Shown: piece by piece, positions 45,607-54,171 of the stretch
Numbering within the stretch: the stretch's first letter is position 1
Layout of the letters: every line of letters begins with the position of its first letter
NCBI GenBank assembly: GCA_030447925.1
Contig: JAUJNX010000006.1
Coordinates: 19,819-83,818, forward strand
Direction of reading: 5' to 3'
Length of the DNA: 64,000 nucleotides
Source: Egibacteraceae bacterium
Lineage (GTDB): Bacteria > Actinomycetota > Nitriliruptoria > Euzebyales > Egibacteraceae
Program-made: the position numbers and the translations under genes
Notes under the pieces: model-generated
The model's database searches: none
Seen by the model: only the letters and a program-made list of their open reading frames with translations
Told to the model about the DNA's origin: nothing

Positions 45607-46619
45607 TCAGGCCGCGGCGCCCACGATCTCGCGGTACGCCGCCGGGTCGGTGGCGCCCTCCGTGACGATCAGGAGCACCCGGTCGCCGGGGCCCGGGCGG
45701 CCCGTGCCGGCGGCCGCGAGCGCGGTCATGCCCGCCAGCCCCGCCGCCCCGGACTCGCCCGCGACCACGCCGGCGGCGGCCAGGTCGCGCATCGCCGCGC
45801 GCGCCGCGGAGTCGGGCACCGCGACCACGAGGTCGGCGCCCGACTCCACCAGGTGCGGCCCGGGGACCTCCACCAGGCCGCCCGCCGCCACCGACGCGAG
45901 CACGCAGTCGGCCCCCTCCGGCTCCACGCCCACCAGCAGGGCGGGCCCGGGGCGGTGGTGGCGGACCACGGCGGCCGCGAGCGCACCGACGCCGATCTGC
46001 ACCGCGACGGCGGTCGGGCCGGGGAGGTCGCGGGCCGCCAGCTCGTCCTCGATCTCCCAGAAGATCGTCGAGTAGCCCTCCGACACCCAGCGGGGCACGT
46101 CCACGTAGCCCTCGTAGGCGGTGTCGGAGATGACCAGCGTGTCCTCGCCGGCCTGGGCGGCGGCCAGGTCGACCGCGTCGTCGTAGCCGCCATCGACGAC
46201 CACGACCTCCGCGCCCTCCGCCGCGATGCCCTCGCGCCGCGCGGGGACCATGTCGTCGGGGACGTAGATGCGCGCGGGCCAGCCGCGCAGGCGGGCCATG
46301 TGCGCGACCGCCCGGCCGTGGTTGCCGTCGGTGGCGGCGACCAGCGTGCGCGGGCGGTCGTCGCCGAGTGCCGCCACGGCGCGCTGCACCGCCCACGACG
46401 CGCCCAGCACCTTGTAGGACGGCAGCCCCAGGCGCGCCGACTCGTCCTTCACGTAGACGTCGGCCACCCCGAGCGCCGACGCCAGGCCGGGGCCTGCACC
46501 AGCGGGGTTGGGGCGTAGCCCGGGAGCCCGCGGTGGAACGCGAGCGGCTCGCGGTCGGGCGGGCCGAAGGTGCCCAGGTCGACCGGGCCGTCCGCGCGGG
46601 GGTTGGACAGGATGCGCAT
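45607..46619 (-). pseudogene. dpaL: Diaminopropionate ammonia-lyase-like gene with one frameshift
   Basis: PLP-dependent lyase of the DpaL/threonine dehydratase fold, 337 residues after correction. The N-terminal part (MRILSNPRADG, then LPGYAPTPLVQAP) and the rest (VADVYVKDESARLGLPSYKVLGAS with the PLP lysine, TLVAATDGNHGRAVAH, GVGALAAAVV) are in different frames. Adding one base in the GGGG run at 46489-46492 joins them exactly. DpaL turns 2,3-diaminopropionate into pyruvate and ammonia; relatives may act on other beta-substituted alanines. The start at 46619 (or GTG 46625) overlaps the end of the SDR gene, so they form one operon. The break is probably a sequence error. Confidence 0.75.
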
Positions 46620-46621
46620 GC

Positions 46622-47363
46622 TCACACCGCCAGGTAGCCGCCGTCGATGACCACCGACTCGCCGGTGATGTAGGCCGAGTCCGGCGAGGTCAGGAAGCAC
46701 AGCAGGCCGGTCACGTCCTCCGGCCGGGCCTGGCGGCGCAGCGGGATGGCCGCCTCCAGCGCCTGCCGCGCGACGTCGGGGTCGCGCTGGTGGCCCCAGT
46801 GCGGGTCGTTGAACGGGGTGTCGACCCAGCCGGGGCACACGCAGTTGACGCGCACGCCGTCGGGGCCGAGCTCGTCGGCCAGCGCGCGGGCCAGGTTGAC
46901 CAGGCCGGCCTTGGACGCGGCGTAGGCGGGCATGCCCGCGTGGCCGCGGAAGGCGCCCGTCGACGCGGTGAAGACCAGGCTGCCCAGGGGCGACCGCCGC
47001 AGGTGGGGGCCGCCGCCTGGGCCAGCAGGAACGGGCCGCGCAGGTTGACCGCGAGGCTGCGGTCCCAGTCCTGCGCCGTCCAGTCCGCCAGGGGGCGGCG
47101 CGCAGGACCGCGGCGTTGGCCAGGGCCGCGTCCAGCCCGCCGCTGAGGGCGACCGCGGCCTCGACCGCGGCGCGGGGGCCGTCGACGGTGCCGAGGTCGC
47201 AGGCCAGCGCGGCGGCGGGCCCGTGGCCCGGCTCCTCGACGACCCGCTGGGCGCCCTCCAGGTCCAGGTCGGCCAGCAGGACGGTGTCCCCGCGCGCCCG
47301 GAACGCGCGCACGGCGGCCCGCCCGATGCCCGTCGCCCCACCCGCCACCAAGATCGTCGCCAT
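46622..47363 (-). pseudogene. SDR dehydrogenase gene with two frameshifts
   Basis: A classical SDR of 247 residues when repaired. The N-terminal frame gives MATILVAGGATGIGRAAVRAF and ANAAVLRAAP, a middle frame gives the LADWTAQDWDRSLAVNL segment, and the third gives LVFTASTGAFRG, catalytic YAASKAGLVNLARAL and ESVVIDGGYLAV. The two joints need one extra C each, in a CCCCC run near 47090 and another near 47015. Since 742+2 bases is a multiple of three, the correction is consistent. It would oxidise or reduce a hydroxy/keto intermediate of the pathway. Start ATG 47363 faces the GGT-like gene. Confidence 0.72.
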
Positions 47364-47370
47364 GGGCGCC

Positions 47371-47386
47371 GGATCATAAAGTATCC
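47371..47386. promoter_or_regulatory. Dyad between divergent SDR and GGT-like genes
   Basis: GGATCATAAAGTATCC has GGAT/ATCC outer arms around an AT-rich centre, in only 25 bp separating two divergent starts. It shares GGAT half sites with the GATTGGATCC operators but is not the same dyad; it may be a weaker GntR site or simply a -10 region. Confidence 0.3.
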
Positions 47387-47388
47387 AG

Positions 47389-48862
47389 ATGCGCGCCCGG
47401 CCCCGCCCCGCCGCCAGCCGGCCGTCCTCCCCGCTGGCGGGGACCTCGGCGCGGTCGCCGCCGCCCACCCGCTGGCCACGGGCGCCGGCGTGGCGATGCT
47501 GGACCGCGGCGGCACGGCCGTCGATGCCGCGGTCGCGGCCCAGGCCGTGCTCGCCGTGGCCATGCCCGAGGCCTGCGGCCTGGGCGGCGACGGCCTCGCC
47601 CTGGTCGCCGACACGGCCGGGCGGGTGACGGCGGTCAATGGGGTGGGGCGGTCCCCGGCCGCGGCCGGCGCGCTCGCGCCCGTCGGCGGGGCCAGCGTCA
47701 CCGTCCCCGGGCTGGTGGGGACGTGGGCCGAGCTGTCGGCCCGGTGGGGGCGGCTGCCCCTGGGCACGGTCCTCGCGCCCGCCATCGGGGCCGCGCGCCG
47801 GGGGTCGCGGCCGACCGGCGGCTGCTGGCGGCGGTGGACGCCCAGCGGGCGCGGCTCGTGGGCGGGGGCGCCGGCGGCTGGCCGCTGCTGGCCGCCCGGG
47901 CGGGGGACCGGGTCGCCCAGCCCGCGCTCGCCGCGACCCTGGAAGCCGTCGCGGCCGGCGGCGCCGACGCGTTCTACCGGGGGGGCCTGGCCGCGGCGGT
48001 CGCCCGTGCCGCCCGCGCCCGCGGCGGCGCGCTCAGCGCCGACGACCTCGCCGCGCACCGGACCGTGGTCGCCGACCCGGTCGGGGTCGCGTGGGACGGC
48101 GGCCGGGCCTGGGTCCAGCCCCCGTCGTCGCAAGGGGTCCTGCTCGCCATGGCCCTGGCCTGGCTGGAGCGCGAGGGCCCGGTCCCGCCGGCGGACCGGG
48201 ACCACGTCGGCGTGGAGCTGACCGAGGCCGTGTTCGCCTTCCGCGACCGCGCCGCCGAGGGTGCGGCCCTGCTGGCCGAGCCCCTCGCCGTCGACCGCGA
48301 GCGCGCGGCGCAGCGCGGCGGCCCGCGGGCCTACCTGCACACCGCCGGGGTGGCGGCGGCCGACGCCGAGGGCACGGTGGTCTCCTCGCTGGTCAGCGTC
48401 TTCGACGACTTCGGCTCGGCCGTCTGGGTCCCCGAGGGCGGCTTCGTGCTCAACAACCGCGCGGGCGGGTTCACCGCCGGGCCCAACGCCCCGCGCCCGG
48501 GCGCCCTGCCCGTGCACACCCTCGCCCCGGCGCTGCTGACCACGCCGCGCGGCCCGCTGGCCCTCGCCACCCCGGGCGCGGACGGCCAGGTGCAGACCCT
48601 CCTGCAGGTGCTGCTGCACCTGCGCGACGACGGGGACCTGGCCGCGGCGCTGGACGCCCCGCGCTGGCGCAGCGAGGGCGGCCGGCTGCTGGTCGAGCGC
48701 GCGCACCCCGCCGCCGAGACCCTCGGCGCGCGCGGCCACGCGGTCACCGCGCTGGACGACGGCGACGACCGCTTCGGGGCGGTCGTCGCGGCGGGCCTGC
48801 GCGGCGGGACGCCGATCGCCGCGGGCGACTGGCGCCGGGGCGTGACCGCCGGGGTGCGCTGA
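47389..48862 (+). pseudogene. Gamma-glutamyltransferase-family gene with two frameshifts
   Basis: An Ntn-hydrolase of the gamma-glutamyltransferase family, 491 residues when repaired. From ATG 47389 one frame gives MRARPRP; after one missing C near 47405-47410 it continues as AVAAAHPLATGAGVAMLDRG and ACGLGGDGLALV; after a missing G in GGGGG at 47810 it continues as ADRRLLAAVDAQRARL to the end. The self-processing region is YLHTAGVAAADAEG, with one Thr as the likely nucleophile, and FVLNNRAGGF is the conserved binding loop. 1474+2 bases is a multiple of three. It would release gamma-glutamyl or acyl groups from a substrate. No signal peptide is obvious. Confidence 0.72.
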
Positions 48863-48915
48863 CGGCGGCGGGCGGCGGGACCCGGGCGGGAAGGGACGGC
48901 AGGGGAGACGCGCGG

Positions 48916-50124
48916 ATGGCGGGGAGCACGGGGTTCGGCGGCGAGGTGGACGCCCGCGAGGACGAGCTCGTCGCGCTGTGCGCGGACCTGGTCGCCGCCC
49001 GCAGCGTCAACCCGCCGGGGGACACGCGCGCGGCCGCCGCGGTGGTCGGGCGCTACCTCGCCGCCCACGGGCTCGAGAGCGAGAGCGTGGCCGCCCGCCC
49101 GGACATGCCCAACGTCGTGGCGTCGGTGGACGGCGCCGGCCCGGGCCCGCACCTGGTGCTCAACGTCCACCTCGACACCATGGAGCCGGGCGACGAGGCG
49201 GCCTGGACGGTGCCGCCGTGGACGCTGACCGAGCGCGACGGCCGCCTCTACGGCCTGGGCATGGGCAACATGAAGGGCGCGGTGGCGGCGATGGCGGTCG
49301 CCTTCACCCTGCTGGCGGCGCGCCGGGACGCCTGGCCGGGGCGCGTCACCCTCACCGCCGTCGCCGACGAGGTCGTCTTCGGCCCGCACGGCGCCGCCCA
49401 CCTGCTGGCCGCCCGCCCCGACCTGGCGGGCGACGGCCTGCTGTGCGGCGAGGGCCCCGGCGGGATGGGCCTGGCCCTGGCCGAGAAGGGCGTGCTCTGG
49501 CTGCGCCTGTCGGCCCGCGCCGACGGGGGCCACGCCTCCGGCGCCGAGCGCGGCGGCACCGCCGTCACCCGCCTCGCCGCGCTGATCGGGGCGGTCGACG
49601 CGCTCAACGGCCGGCTCGCCGAGCGCCCGGCGGACCTCGCCGCCGTCGCGCCGGGCGCCCCGGGGATGGCCCTCACCGCCAACGTCGGCACCGTCCGCGG
49701 CGGCACCTTCGTCAGCCAGCGCGCCCGCGAGGCCGAGGCCGAGGCCGACCTGCGCCTCCCGCCGGGCCTGCCGGCCGACGCGGTGGAGGCCGAGGTCGCC
49801 GCGCTGGCCGCGGCGGTGCCCGGCACCGCGGTCACCCGGCTCAAGGGCTGGGACGCCAACTGGACGGGCCTGAACCACCCGCTGGTGCGCGCGGTGTCCG
49901 ACGCCGCCGCGGCGGTGCGCGGGACCGCCCCGGACCCCGTGGTGCGCCTGCCCGCCAGCGACGCCAGCCGCTGGCGCGACCGCGGCGTCCCGGCGGTCTG
50001 CTACGGCCCCCAGCCGACCCTGTCGGCGGGCGTCGACGACCACGCCACCCGCCGCGACGTCCGCGACTGCGCCGTGGTGTACGCGACCGCGGCGCTGGAC
50101 TTCCTGACCGGGGGCGGGCGGTGA
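48916..50124 (+). CDS. M20-family amidohydrolase/peptidase
   Basis: A 402-residue zinc hydrolase of the ArgE/DapE/CPG2 type. Zinc and catalytic marks: LNVHLDTMEPGD (His and Asp), GLGMGNMKGAVAAM (where GxxDMKG is usual, the Asp being Asn here), the general base in VADEVVFGPHG, and a C-terminal His in SAGVDDHAT. The substitution at the bridging Asp position (GMGNMKG) is odd and may lower metal affinity. It would remove an N-acyl or dipeptide group, plausibly after the GGT-like protein. ATG 48916 follows AGGGGAGACG. It lies 53 bp after the GGT-like gene. Confidence 0.82.
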   Translation: MAGSTGFGGEVDAREDELVALCADLVAARSVNPPGDTRAAAAVVGRYLAAHGLESESVAARPDMPNVVASVDGAGPGPHLVLNVHLDTMEPGDEAAWTVPPWTLTERDGRLYGLGMGNMKGAVAAMAVAFTLLAARRDAWPGRVTLTAVADEVVFGPHGAAHLLAARPDLAGDGLLCGEGPGGMGLALAEKGVLWLRLSARADGGHASGAERGGTAVTRLAALIGAVDALNGRLAERPADLAAVAPGAPGMALTANVGTVRGGTFVSQRAREAEAEADLRLPPGLPADAVEAEVAALAAAVPGTAVTRLKGWDANWTGLNHPLVRAVSDAAAAVRGTAPDPVVRLPASDASRWRDRGVPAVCYGPQPTLSAGVDDHATRRDVRDCAVVYATAALDFLTGGGR

Positions 50125-50266
50125 GCGGCGTGGGCGCGCTGGGGCCCGTGGGCGCGAGCACGCTGACCGCCCCGGGCCGCCCGCTCCGCGCGCGCCCCGG
50201 CCAGGAGGCGCTGGGCGAGGTCCAGCCCGACGCCGGCGCGCACGACCAGCCCGCGCTCGTCGGCGG

Positions 50267-51001
50267 TCACGGCCCGTCCCGCCCGGCGCGGCGCTCGAAC
50301 CAGGCGGCCATGAGGTCGCCGGAGGTCAGCACGTGGTCCACCATGGCCTGCCGCGCCGTGTCGGCGTCGCCGCGTTCCAGCGCCTGGCGCACCAGCGCGT
50401 GCTGGGCGACGTTGTCCTCGGCCAGCCGCGGCCGCCCCGCCAGCGCGATCCAGGTCACGTTGCGCGGGAAGCTCTGGTGCAGGGTCGCGATGACGGCCCG
50501 CAGCCGGTCGTTGCCGGCCGCGTCCAGCACCACCCCGTGGAAGGAGTCGTTCGCCGCGATCCACTCGGCGGACCACTGCGCGTCCCGGCCGTCGGCGACC
50601 CCGCCCAGCAGCCGCCGGGTGGCGGAGGCGAACAGCTCCTCGGCCTTGCGCAGCTGGGCCAGGTCCTCCTCGGCGATCCAGCGGGCCGCCATCTCGGCGC
50701 CCAGCCCCTCCAGGGTGGCGCGCACCTGGTAGGCGTCGCGGATCTCCTTGGGGGTGGGGCCGCGCACCAGCGCCCCGCGCCGCGGCAGCACCTCCACGAC
50801 CCCGGAGGCCTGGAGGCTGCGCAGCGCCTCGCGCACCGGCGTCCGGCTGACCCCGTAGCGCGCGGCGATGTCCTCCTGGCGCAGCCAGGACCCGACGGGG
50901 ATCTCGCCCGCGAGGATGGCGGCCTGGATCTGGCGGGCGAGCCACTCCACCATCGCGCCGCGCTCGGTCGGCACGGGGGCGCCCGCCTGCGCGGCGGTCA
51001 C
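50267..51001 (-). CDS. GntR/FCD-family regulator of the catabolic island
   Basis: A 244-residue GntR repressor. Residues 15-75 are the winged helix (IQAAILAGEIPVGSWLRQEDIAARYGVSRTPVREALRSL split as family motif around SRTPVREAL), and residues 85-230 the FCD helical ligand domain with metal-binding positions in ANDSFHGVV and AQHALVRQAL, HVLTSGD. The GTG overlaps the lipoyl gene stop (GTGA), so regulator and enzyme genes form one operon, E1alpha-E1beta-lipoyl-gntR. Its likely operators are GATTGGATCC at 53335 and 45552. Confidence 0.9.
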   Translation of the reverse strand: MTAAQAGAPVPTERGAMVEWLARQIQAAILAGEIPVGSWLRQEDIAARYGVSRTPVREALRSLQASGVVEVLPRRGALVRGPTPKEIRDAYQVRATLEGLGAEMAARWIAEEDLAQLRKAEELFASATRRLLGGVADGRDAQWSAEWIAANDSFHGVVLDAAGNDRLRAVIATLHQSFPRNVTWIALAGRPRLAEDNVAQHALVRQALERGDADTARQAMVDHVLTSGDLMAAWFERRAGRDGP

Positions 51002-51228
51002 GGGTCGATCCGCGCCAGCACCGTGCCGACGTCCACGGTCTCGCCCTCCTCGACGGCGATGGACGCCAGGGTGCCCGTGGCGGGCGACTCGATCTCGGCG
51101 TCGACCTTGTCGGCCTCGACGGTGGCGATCACCTGGCCCTCGGTGACCTGGTCACCGGCGGCGACGAGCCACCCGGTGATCGTGCCCTCCTGCATCGACA
51201 TGCCCCACTTGGGCAGGATCACGTCCAT
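50998..51228 (-). CDS. Free-standing lipoyl-domain protein
   Basis: A 76-residue protein that is only a lipoyl/biotinyl domain: LPKWGMSMQEGTITGWLVAAGD, the modified Lys in VEADKVDAEIESPATG, and GETVDVGTVLARIDP. In normal 2-oxoacid dehydrogenase complexes this domain is fused to the E2 acyltransferase; here no E2 core and no E3 lipoamide dehydrogenase follow. Start ATG 51228 is three bases after the E1beta stop. It would carry acyl groups made by the E1 pair to a partner encoded elsewhere. Lipoylation rather than biotinylation is inferred from DKVD. Confidence 0.88.
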   Translation of the reverse strand: MDVILPKWGMSMQEGTITGWLVAAGDQVTEGQVIATVEADKVDAEIESPATGTLASIAVEEGETVDVGTVLARIDP

Positions 51229-51231
51229 CGC

Positions 51232-52278
51232 TCAGGCTCGATCCGTCGACAGGATCGTGGCCCGCTGCCGCAGCTCCTGCTGCAGGCCCCCCACCGTCGT
51301 CGTGGCACCCACCGTCGCGACCACGGCCGCGCGGATGTCGTCCTCGCCGACCAGCACGCGGCGCTCCAGGACCGGCGAGAACGGCACCGGCACGTCCTCC
51401 CAGGCGACGCGCCGCGGCGCCGACTTCAGCGCGTCGAACGCCTCCTCGGTGACGACGCTGAGGATCTCCGCGGCCGCCCCGGCGGTGCGGCGGGCGTTGT
51501 CGGCGACGACCAGCCGGCCGGTCTTGCGCACCGAGGACAGGATGCGGTCGCGGTCCAGGGGCACCAGCGTGCGCGGGTCGACGACCTCGACGCTGATGCC
51601 CTCGTCCGCGAGCACCGCCGCGACCTTGAGCGCCTTGGGCACCAGGGCGCCGATGGCGACCAGGGTGACGTCGGTGCCCTCGCGCTTCACGTCGGCGACG
51701 CCGATCGGGACGCTGTAGGGCTCCTCGGGGACCGAGCCCCGCGACCCGCCCAGGACGGCGTCCTGGAAGTAGACGACAGGGTTGGGGTCGCGCACGGCCG
51801 ACAGCATCAGGCCCTTGGCGTCGTAGGGGGTGGAGGGCATGACGATCTTGAGCCCCGCCACGTTCATGAGCATCGGGTGGGGGTTCTCGCTGTGCTGCGC
51901 CGCGGCCGAGCCGGACGGGCCCGACATGGTGAAGTAGACGATCGGCAGGTCGACCTGCCCGCCGGACATGTAGCGCAGCTTGGCGGCCTGGTTGGCGACC
52001 TGGTCCATCGCCACGTAGAAGAACGACCCGACCATGAGGTCCACGACCGGGCGCAGCCCGACGGCGGCGGCGCCGACGCACGCGCCGACGAAGGTCGCCT
52101 CCGAGATCGGGGTGTTGCGCACGCGGGTGGCGCCGAACTCCTCGATCAGGCCGCGGGTCGCGCCGATCACGGAGCGGTCGACGTCCTCGCCCAGGACCGT
52201 GACGGTGGGGTCCTCGCGCATGGCGTCGCGCAGGCCCTCGCCCATCGCCTTGAGGAACGACAGCTTGCGCTCGGCCAT
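51232..52278 (-). CDS. 2-oxoacid dehydrogenase E1 beta subunit
   Basis: A 348-residue transketolase-like E1 beta: LSFLKAMGEGLRDAMREDP, LGEDVDRS, RVRNTPISEATFVGACVGAA, FTMSGPSGSAAAQHSENPHPML, and the C-terminal PILER-like VPFSPVLERRVLVGEDDI. With E1 alpha it decarboxylates a 2-oxoacid using ThDP and passes the acyl group to lipoyl. Start ATG 52278 shares its A with the E1alpha stop (TGATG). The final 15 residues (GLQQELRQRATILSTDR) are not family sequence: they are coded by the palindromic repeat copy 2. Confidence 0.92.
   Translation of the reverse strand: MAERKLSFLKAMGEGLRDAMREDPTVTVLGEDVDRSVIGATRGLIEEFGATRVRNTPISEATFVGACVGAAAVGLRPVVDLMVGSFFYVAMDQVANQAAKLRYMSGGQVDLPIVYFTMSGPSGSAAAQHSENPHPMLMNVAGLKIVMPSTPYDAKGLMLSAVRDPNPVVYFQDAVLGGSRGSVPEEPYSVPIGVADVKREGTDVTLVAIGALVPKALKVAAVLADEGISVEVVDPRTLVPLDRDRILSSVRKTGRLVVADNARRTAGAAAEILSVVTEEAFDALKSAPRRVAWEDVPVPFSPVLERRVLVGEDDIRAAVVATVGATTTVGGLQQELRQRATILSTDRA
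51239..51284 (-). repeat. Palindromic repeat forming the E1 beta C-terminus (copy 2)
   Basis: The dyad CGATCC-GTCGAC-A-GGATCG (51239-51257) and the adjoining hairpin GCAGC-TCCT-GCTGC (51270-51283) match, on the minus strand, the repeat in gltB at 43 of 46 positions. It is read as the last codons of E1 beta before the stop. Confidence 0.8.
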
Positions 52279-53282
52279 CAGATGTCCCCCCGGTCGGGTG
52301 CGGCGGCGACCGCGAACAGGTGCTCCAGCGCCTCGTCGGGTTCCGGCACGGGGCTGGCCTCGGCGAACGCGAGCGCCTCGCGGACCGTCTCGGCCTCCTC
52401 GGCGTCGATGCGCTCCAGCGCGGCCTCCTCCACGAGCCCCTCGGACACCAGGTGCTTGGCGAAGGCCGCGATCGGGTCCTTGCCCTTCCACAGCGCGATC
52501 TCGTCCTGGGGCCGGTACTCCCCGGAGAACGCCTCCTCGCCCTCGTTGTGCCCGTGCCAGCGGTAGGTCACCGCCTCGATCAGGGTGGGGCCCTCGCCGC
52601 CGCGCCCGCGGGCGACCGCCCGCCGGGCGGCCTCGCGGACGGCTAGGACGTCGTTGCCGTCGATCTGCTCACCGGGGATGCCCAGGGCGCGCCCGCGGTC
52701 GGCGATCCTGCCGGCGGTCAGCTTCTCGGTCGGCGTCCACTCGGTGTAGCCGTTGTTCTCGCAGCAGAAGATCACGGGCAGCTTCCAGATGGCGGCGAGG
52801 TTCATGGCCTCCAGGAACACGCCCTGGTTGGCGGCCCCGTCGCCGAAGAACGCGACGGTGACGTTGTCGCGGCCCAGCTGCTGGTCGCCCCACGCCGCGC
52901 CGGTCGCGATCGGGATGCCCCCGCCGACGATCCCGTTGGTGCCCATGATCCCGAGGCCGAAGTCGACGATGTGCATCGACCCGCCCTTGCCGCGGCAGTA
53001 GCCGTCGACGCGGCCCAGCAGCTCGGCCATCATGCGGTCGACCTGCGCGCCCTTGGCGATCAGGTGGCCGTGCCCGCGGTGGGTGGAGGTGATGCGGTCG
53101 TCGGGTCGCAGGGCCGCGCAGACGCCGGTCGCCACCGCCTCCTCGCCGATGTACAGGTGCACGAAGCCGGGCAGCCGCCCGCGCTTGAACAGGGTGACGA
53201 GCTGCTCCTCGAACCGCCGGATGCGGACCATGGTGCGGTAGAGGTCGAGCTGCTCGTCCGTCGACGGCTGGTCTGGCTCCAC
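52278..53282 (-). CDS. 2-oxoacid dehydrogenase E1 alpha subunit
   Basis: A 334-residue ThDP enzyme: LYRTMVRIRRFEEQL, FVHLYIGEEAVATGVCAAL, STHRGHGHLIAKG, GGSMHI, and the ThDP motif GDGAANQGVFLEA...NNGYTEWTP. The sequence is nearer to the pyruvate/acetoin/branched-chain E1 group; the keto acid is not decidable. GTG 53282 with GGAGGAGG upstream is preferred to the distant ATG at 53330. It is the first gene of E1alpha-E1beta-lipoyl-gntR. A GATTGGATCC operator sits 53 bp upstream. Confidence 0.92.
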   Translation of the reverse strand: MEPDQPSTDEQLDLYRTMVRIRRFEEQLVTLFKRGRLPGFVHLYIGEEAVATGVCAALRPDDRITSTHRGHGHLIAKGAQVDRMMAELLGRVDGYCRGKGGSMHIVDFGLGIMGTNGIVGGGIPIATGAAWGDQQLGRDNVTVAFFGDGAANQGVFLEAMNLAAIWKLPVIFCCENNGYTEWTPTEKLTAGRIADRGRALGIPGEQIDGNDVLAVREAARRAVARGRGGEGPTLIEAVTYRWHGHNEGEEAFSGEYRPQDEIALWKGKDPIAAFAKHLVSEGLVEEAALERIDAEEAETVREALAFAEASPVPEPDEALEHLFAVAAAPDRGDI

Positions 53283-53334
53283 GCGGCCTCCTCCGGCGCG
53301 CCGGGCGCGCCCCTTCTGCATCCATGGCAACTGT

Positions 53335-53348
53335 GATTGGATCCTATC
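53335..53348. promoter_or_regulatory. Candidate GntR operator between E1 alpha and SDR
   Basis: GATTGGATCCTATC is a near-perfect 14-bp palindrome (arms GAT and ATC around GGATCC, one mismatched pair). Its first ten bases are identical to the site at 45552 and like the VanR operator. It lies between the divergent E1 alpha and SDR genes and could control both. Confidence 0.65.
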
Positions 53349-53382
53349 CTGCGAGCAGCGCGTGGTCCACGGGAGGTCGGCG

Positions 53383-54144
53383 ATGGCGGAGGGGTTGCTG
53401 CGGGGCCGGGTGGCGGTGGTGACCGGCGCCGCGCGGGGGATCGGGCTGGCCGTGGCGCGGCGCTACGCGGCCGAGGGGGCGGCGGTGGCCCTGGCCGACA
53501 TCGACGGGCAGGCGGCCGCCGCGGCCGCGGCGTCGCTGGGCGGGGACGCGCTGGGCGTGGCGGTCGACGTCACCGACGCCGACTCCGTGGCCGCGTGCGC
53601 CGACCGTGTCGTCGCCGAGCTCGGCGGGGTGGACTGCGTGGTCGCCAACGCCGGGGTCCTGGTGCTCGCGCCGGTCCTGGAGCTGGAGCCCGAGCGCTGG
53701 CGCCGGGTCCTGGACGTCAACCTCACCGGGGCGTTCCTCACCTGCCGCGCGTTCGGGCGCATCCTGGTCGACCAGGGCCGCGGCGGGCGCATCGTGCTGA
53801 CCTCGTCGCTGTTCGGGGTTCGCGGCGGCGCCGGCAACGGCGCGTACTCCGCGTCGAAGTTCGGGCTGCTGGGGCTGATGGAGAGCCTGGCGGCGGAGCT
53901 GGCCCCCGCCGGCGTGCTGGTCAACGCCGTCTGCCCGGGCCAGGTGCGCAGCGAGATGCTGGACCGCCTGATCGCCGAGCGCGGTGGCGGCGCCGCGGAG
54001 GCGGCCCTGACCGCCCGGATCCCGCTGGGCCGCCTCGCCGAGCCGGAGGAGATCGCCGACACCTTCGTGTGGCTGGCGTCGGACCTCAGCCGCTACGTGA
54101 CCGGCCAGGCGGTGGTGGTCGACGGCGGCTGGCAGGTCGGCTGA
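53383..54144 (+). CDS. Short-chain dehydrogenase/reductase, divergent from E1 alpha
   Basis: A 253-residue classical SDR: VAVVTGAARGIGLAVARRYA, NAGVLVLAPV, Ser in VLTSSLFGVRGG and the Tyr/Lys pair YSASKFGLLGLM, then GRLAEPEEIADTFVWLAS and VVVDGGWQVG. ATG 53383 follows GGGAGG. It shares the operator region with E1 alpha and is likely part of the same regulon, oxidising a hydroxy intermediate to the keto acid used by E1, which is inference. Confidence 0.9.
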   Translation: MAEGLLRGRVAVVTGAARGIGLAVARRYAAEGAAVALADIDGQAAAAAAASLGGDALGVAVDVTDADSVAACADRVVAELGGVDCVVANAGVLVLAPVLELEPERWRRVLDVNLTGAFLTCRAFGRILVDQGRGGRIVLTSSLFGVRGGAGNGAYSASKFGLLGLMESLAAELAPAGVLVNAVCPGQVRSEMLDRLIAERGGGAAEAALTARIPLGRLAEPEEIADTFVWLASDLSRYVTGQAVVVDGGWQVG

Positions 54145-54171
54145 GCCGGCGGGCCGTGGGCCGGCCCCGCG

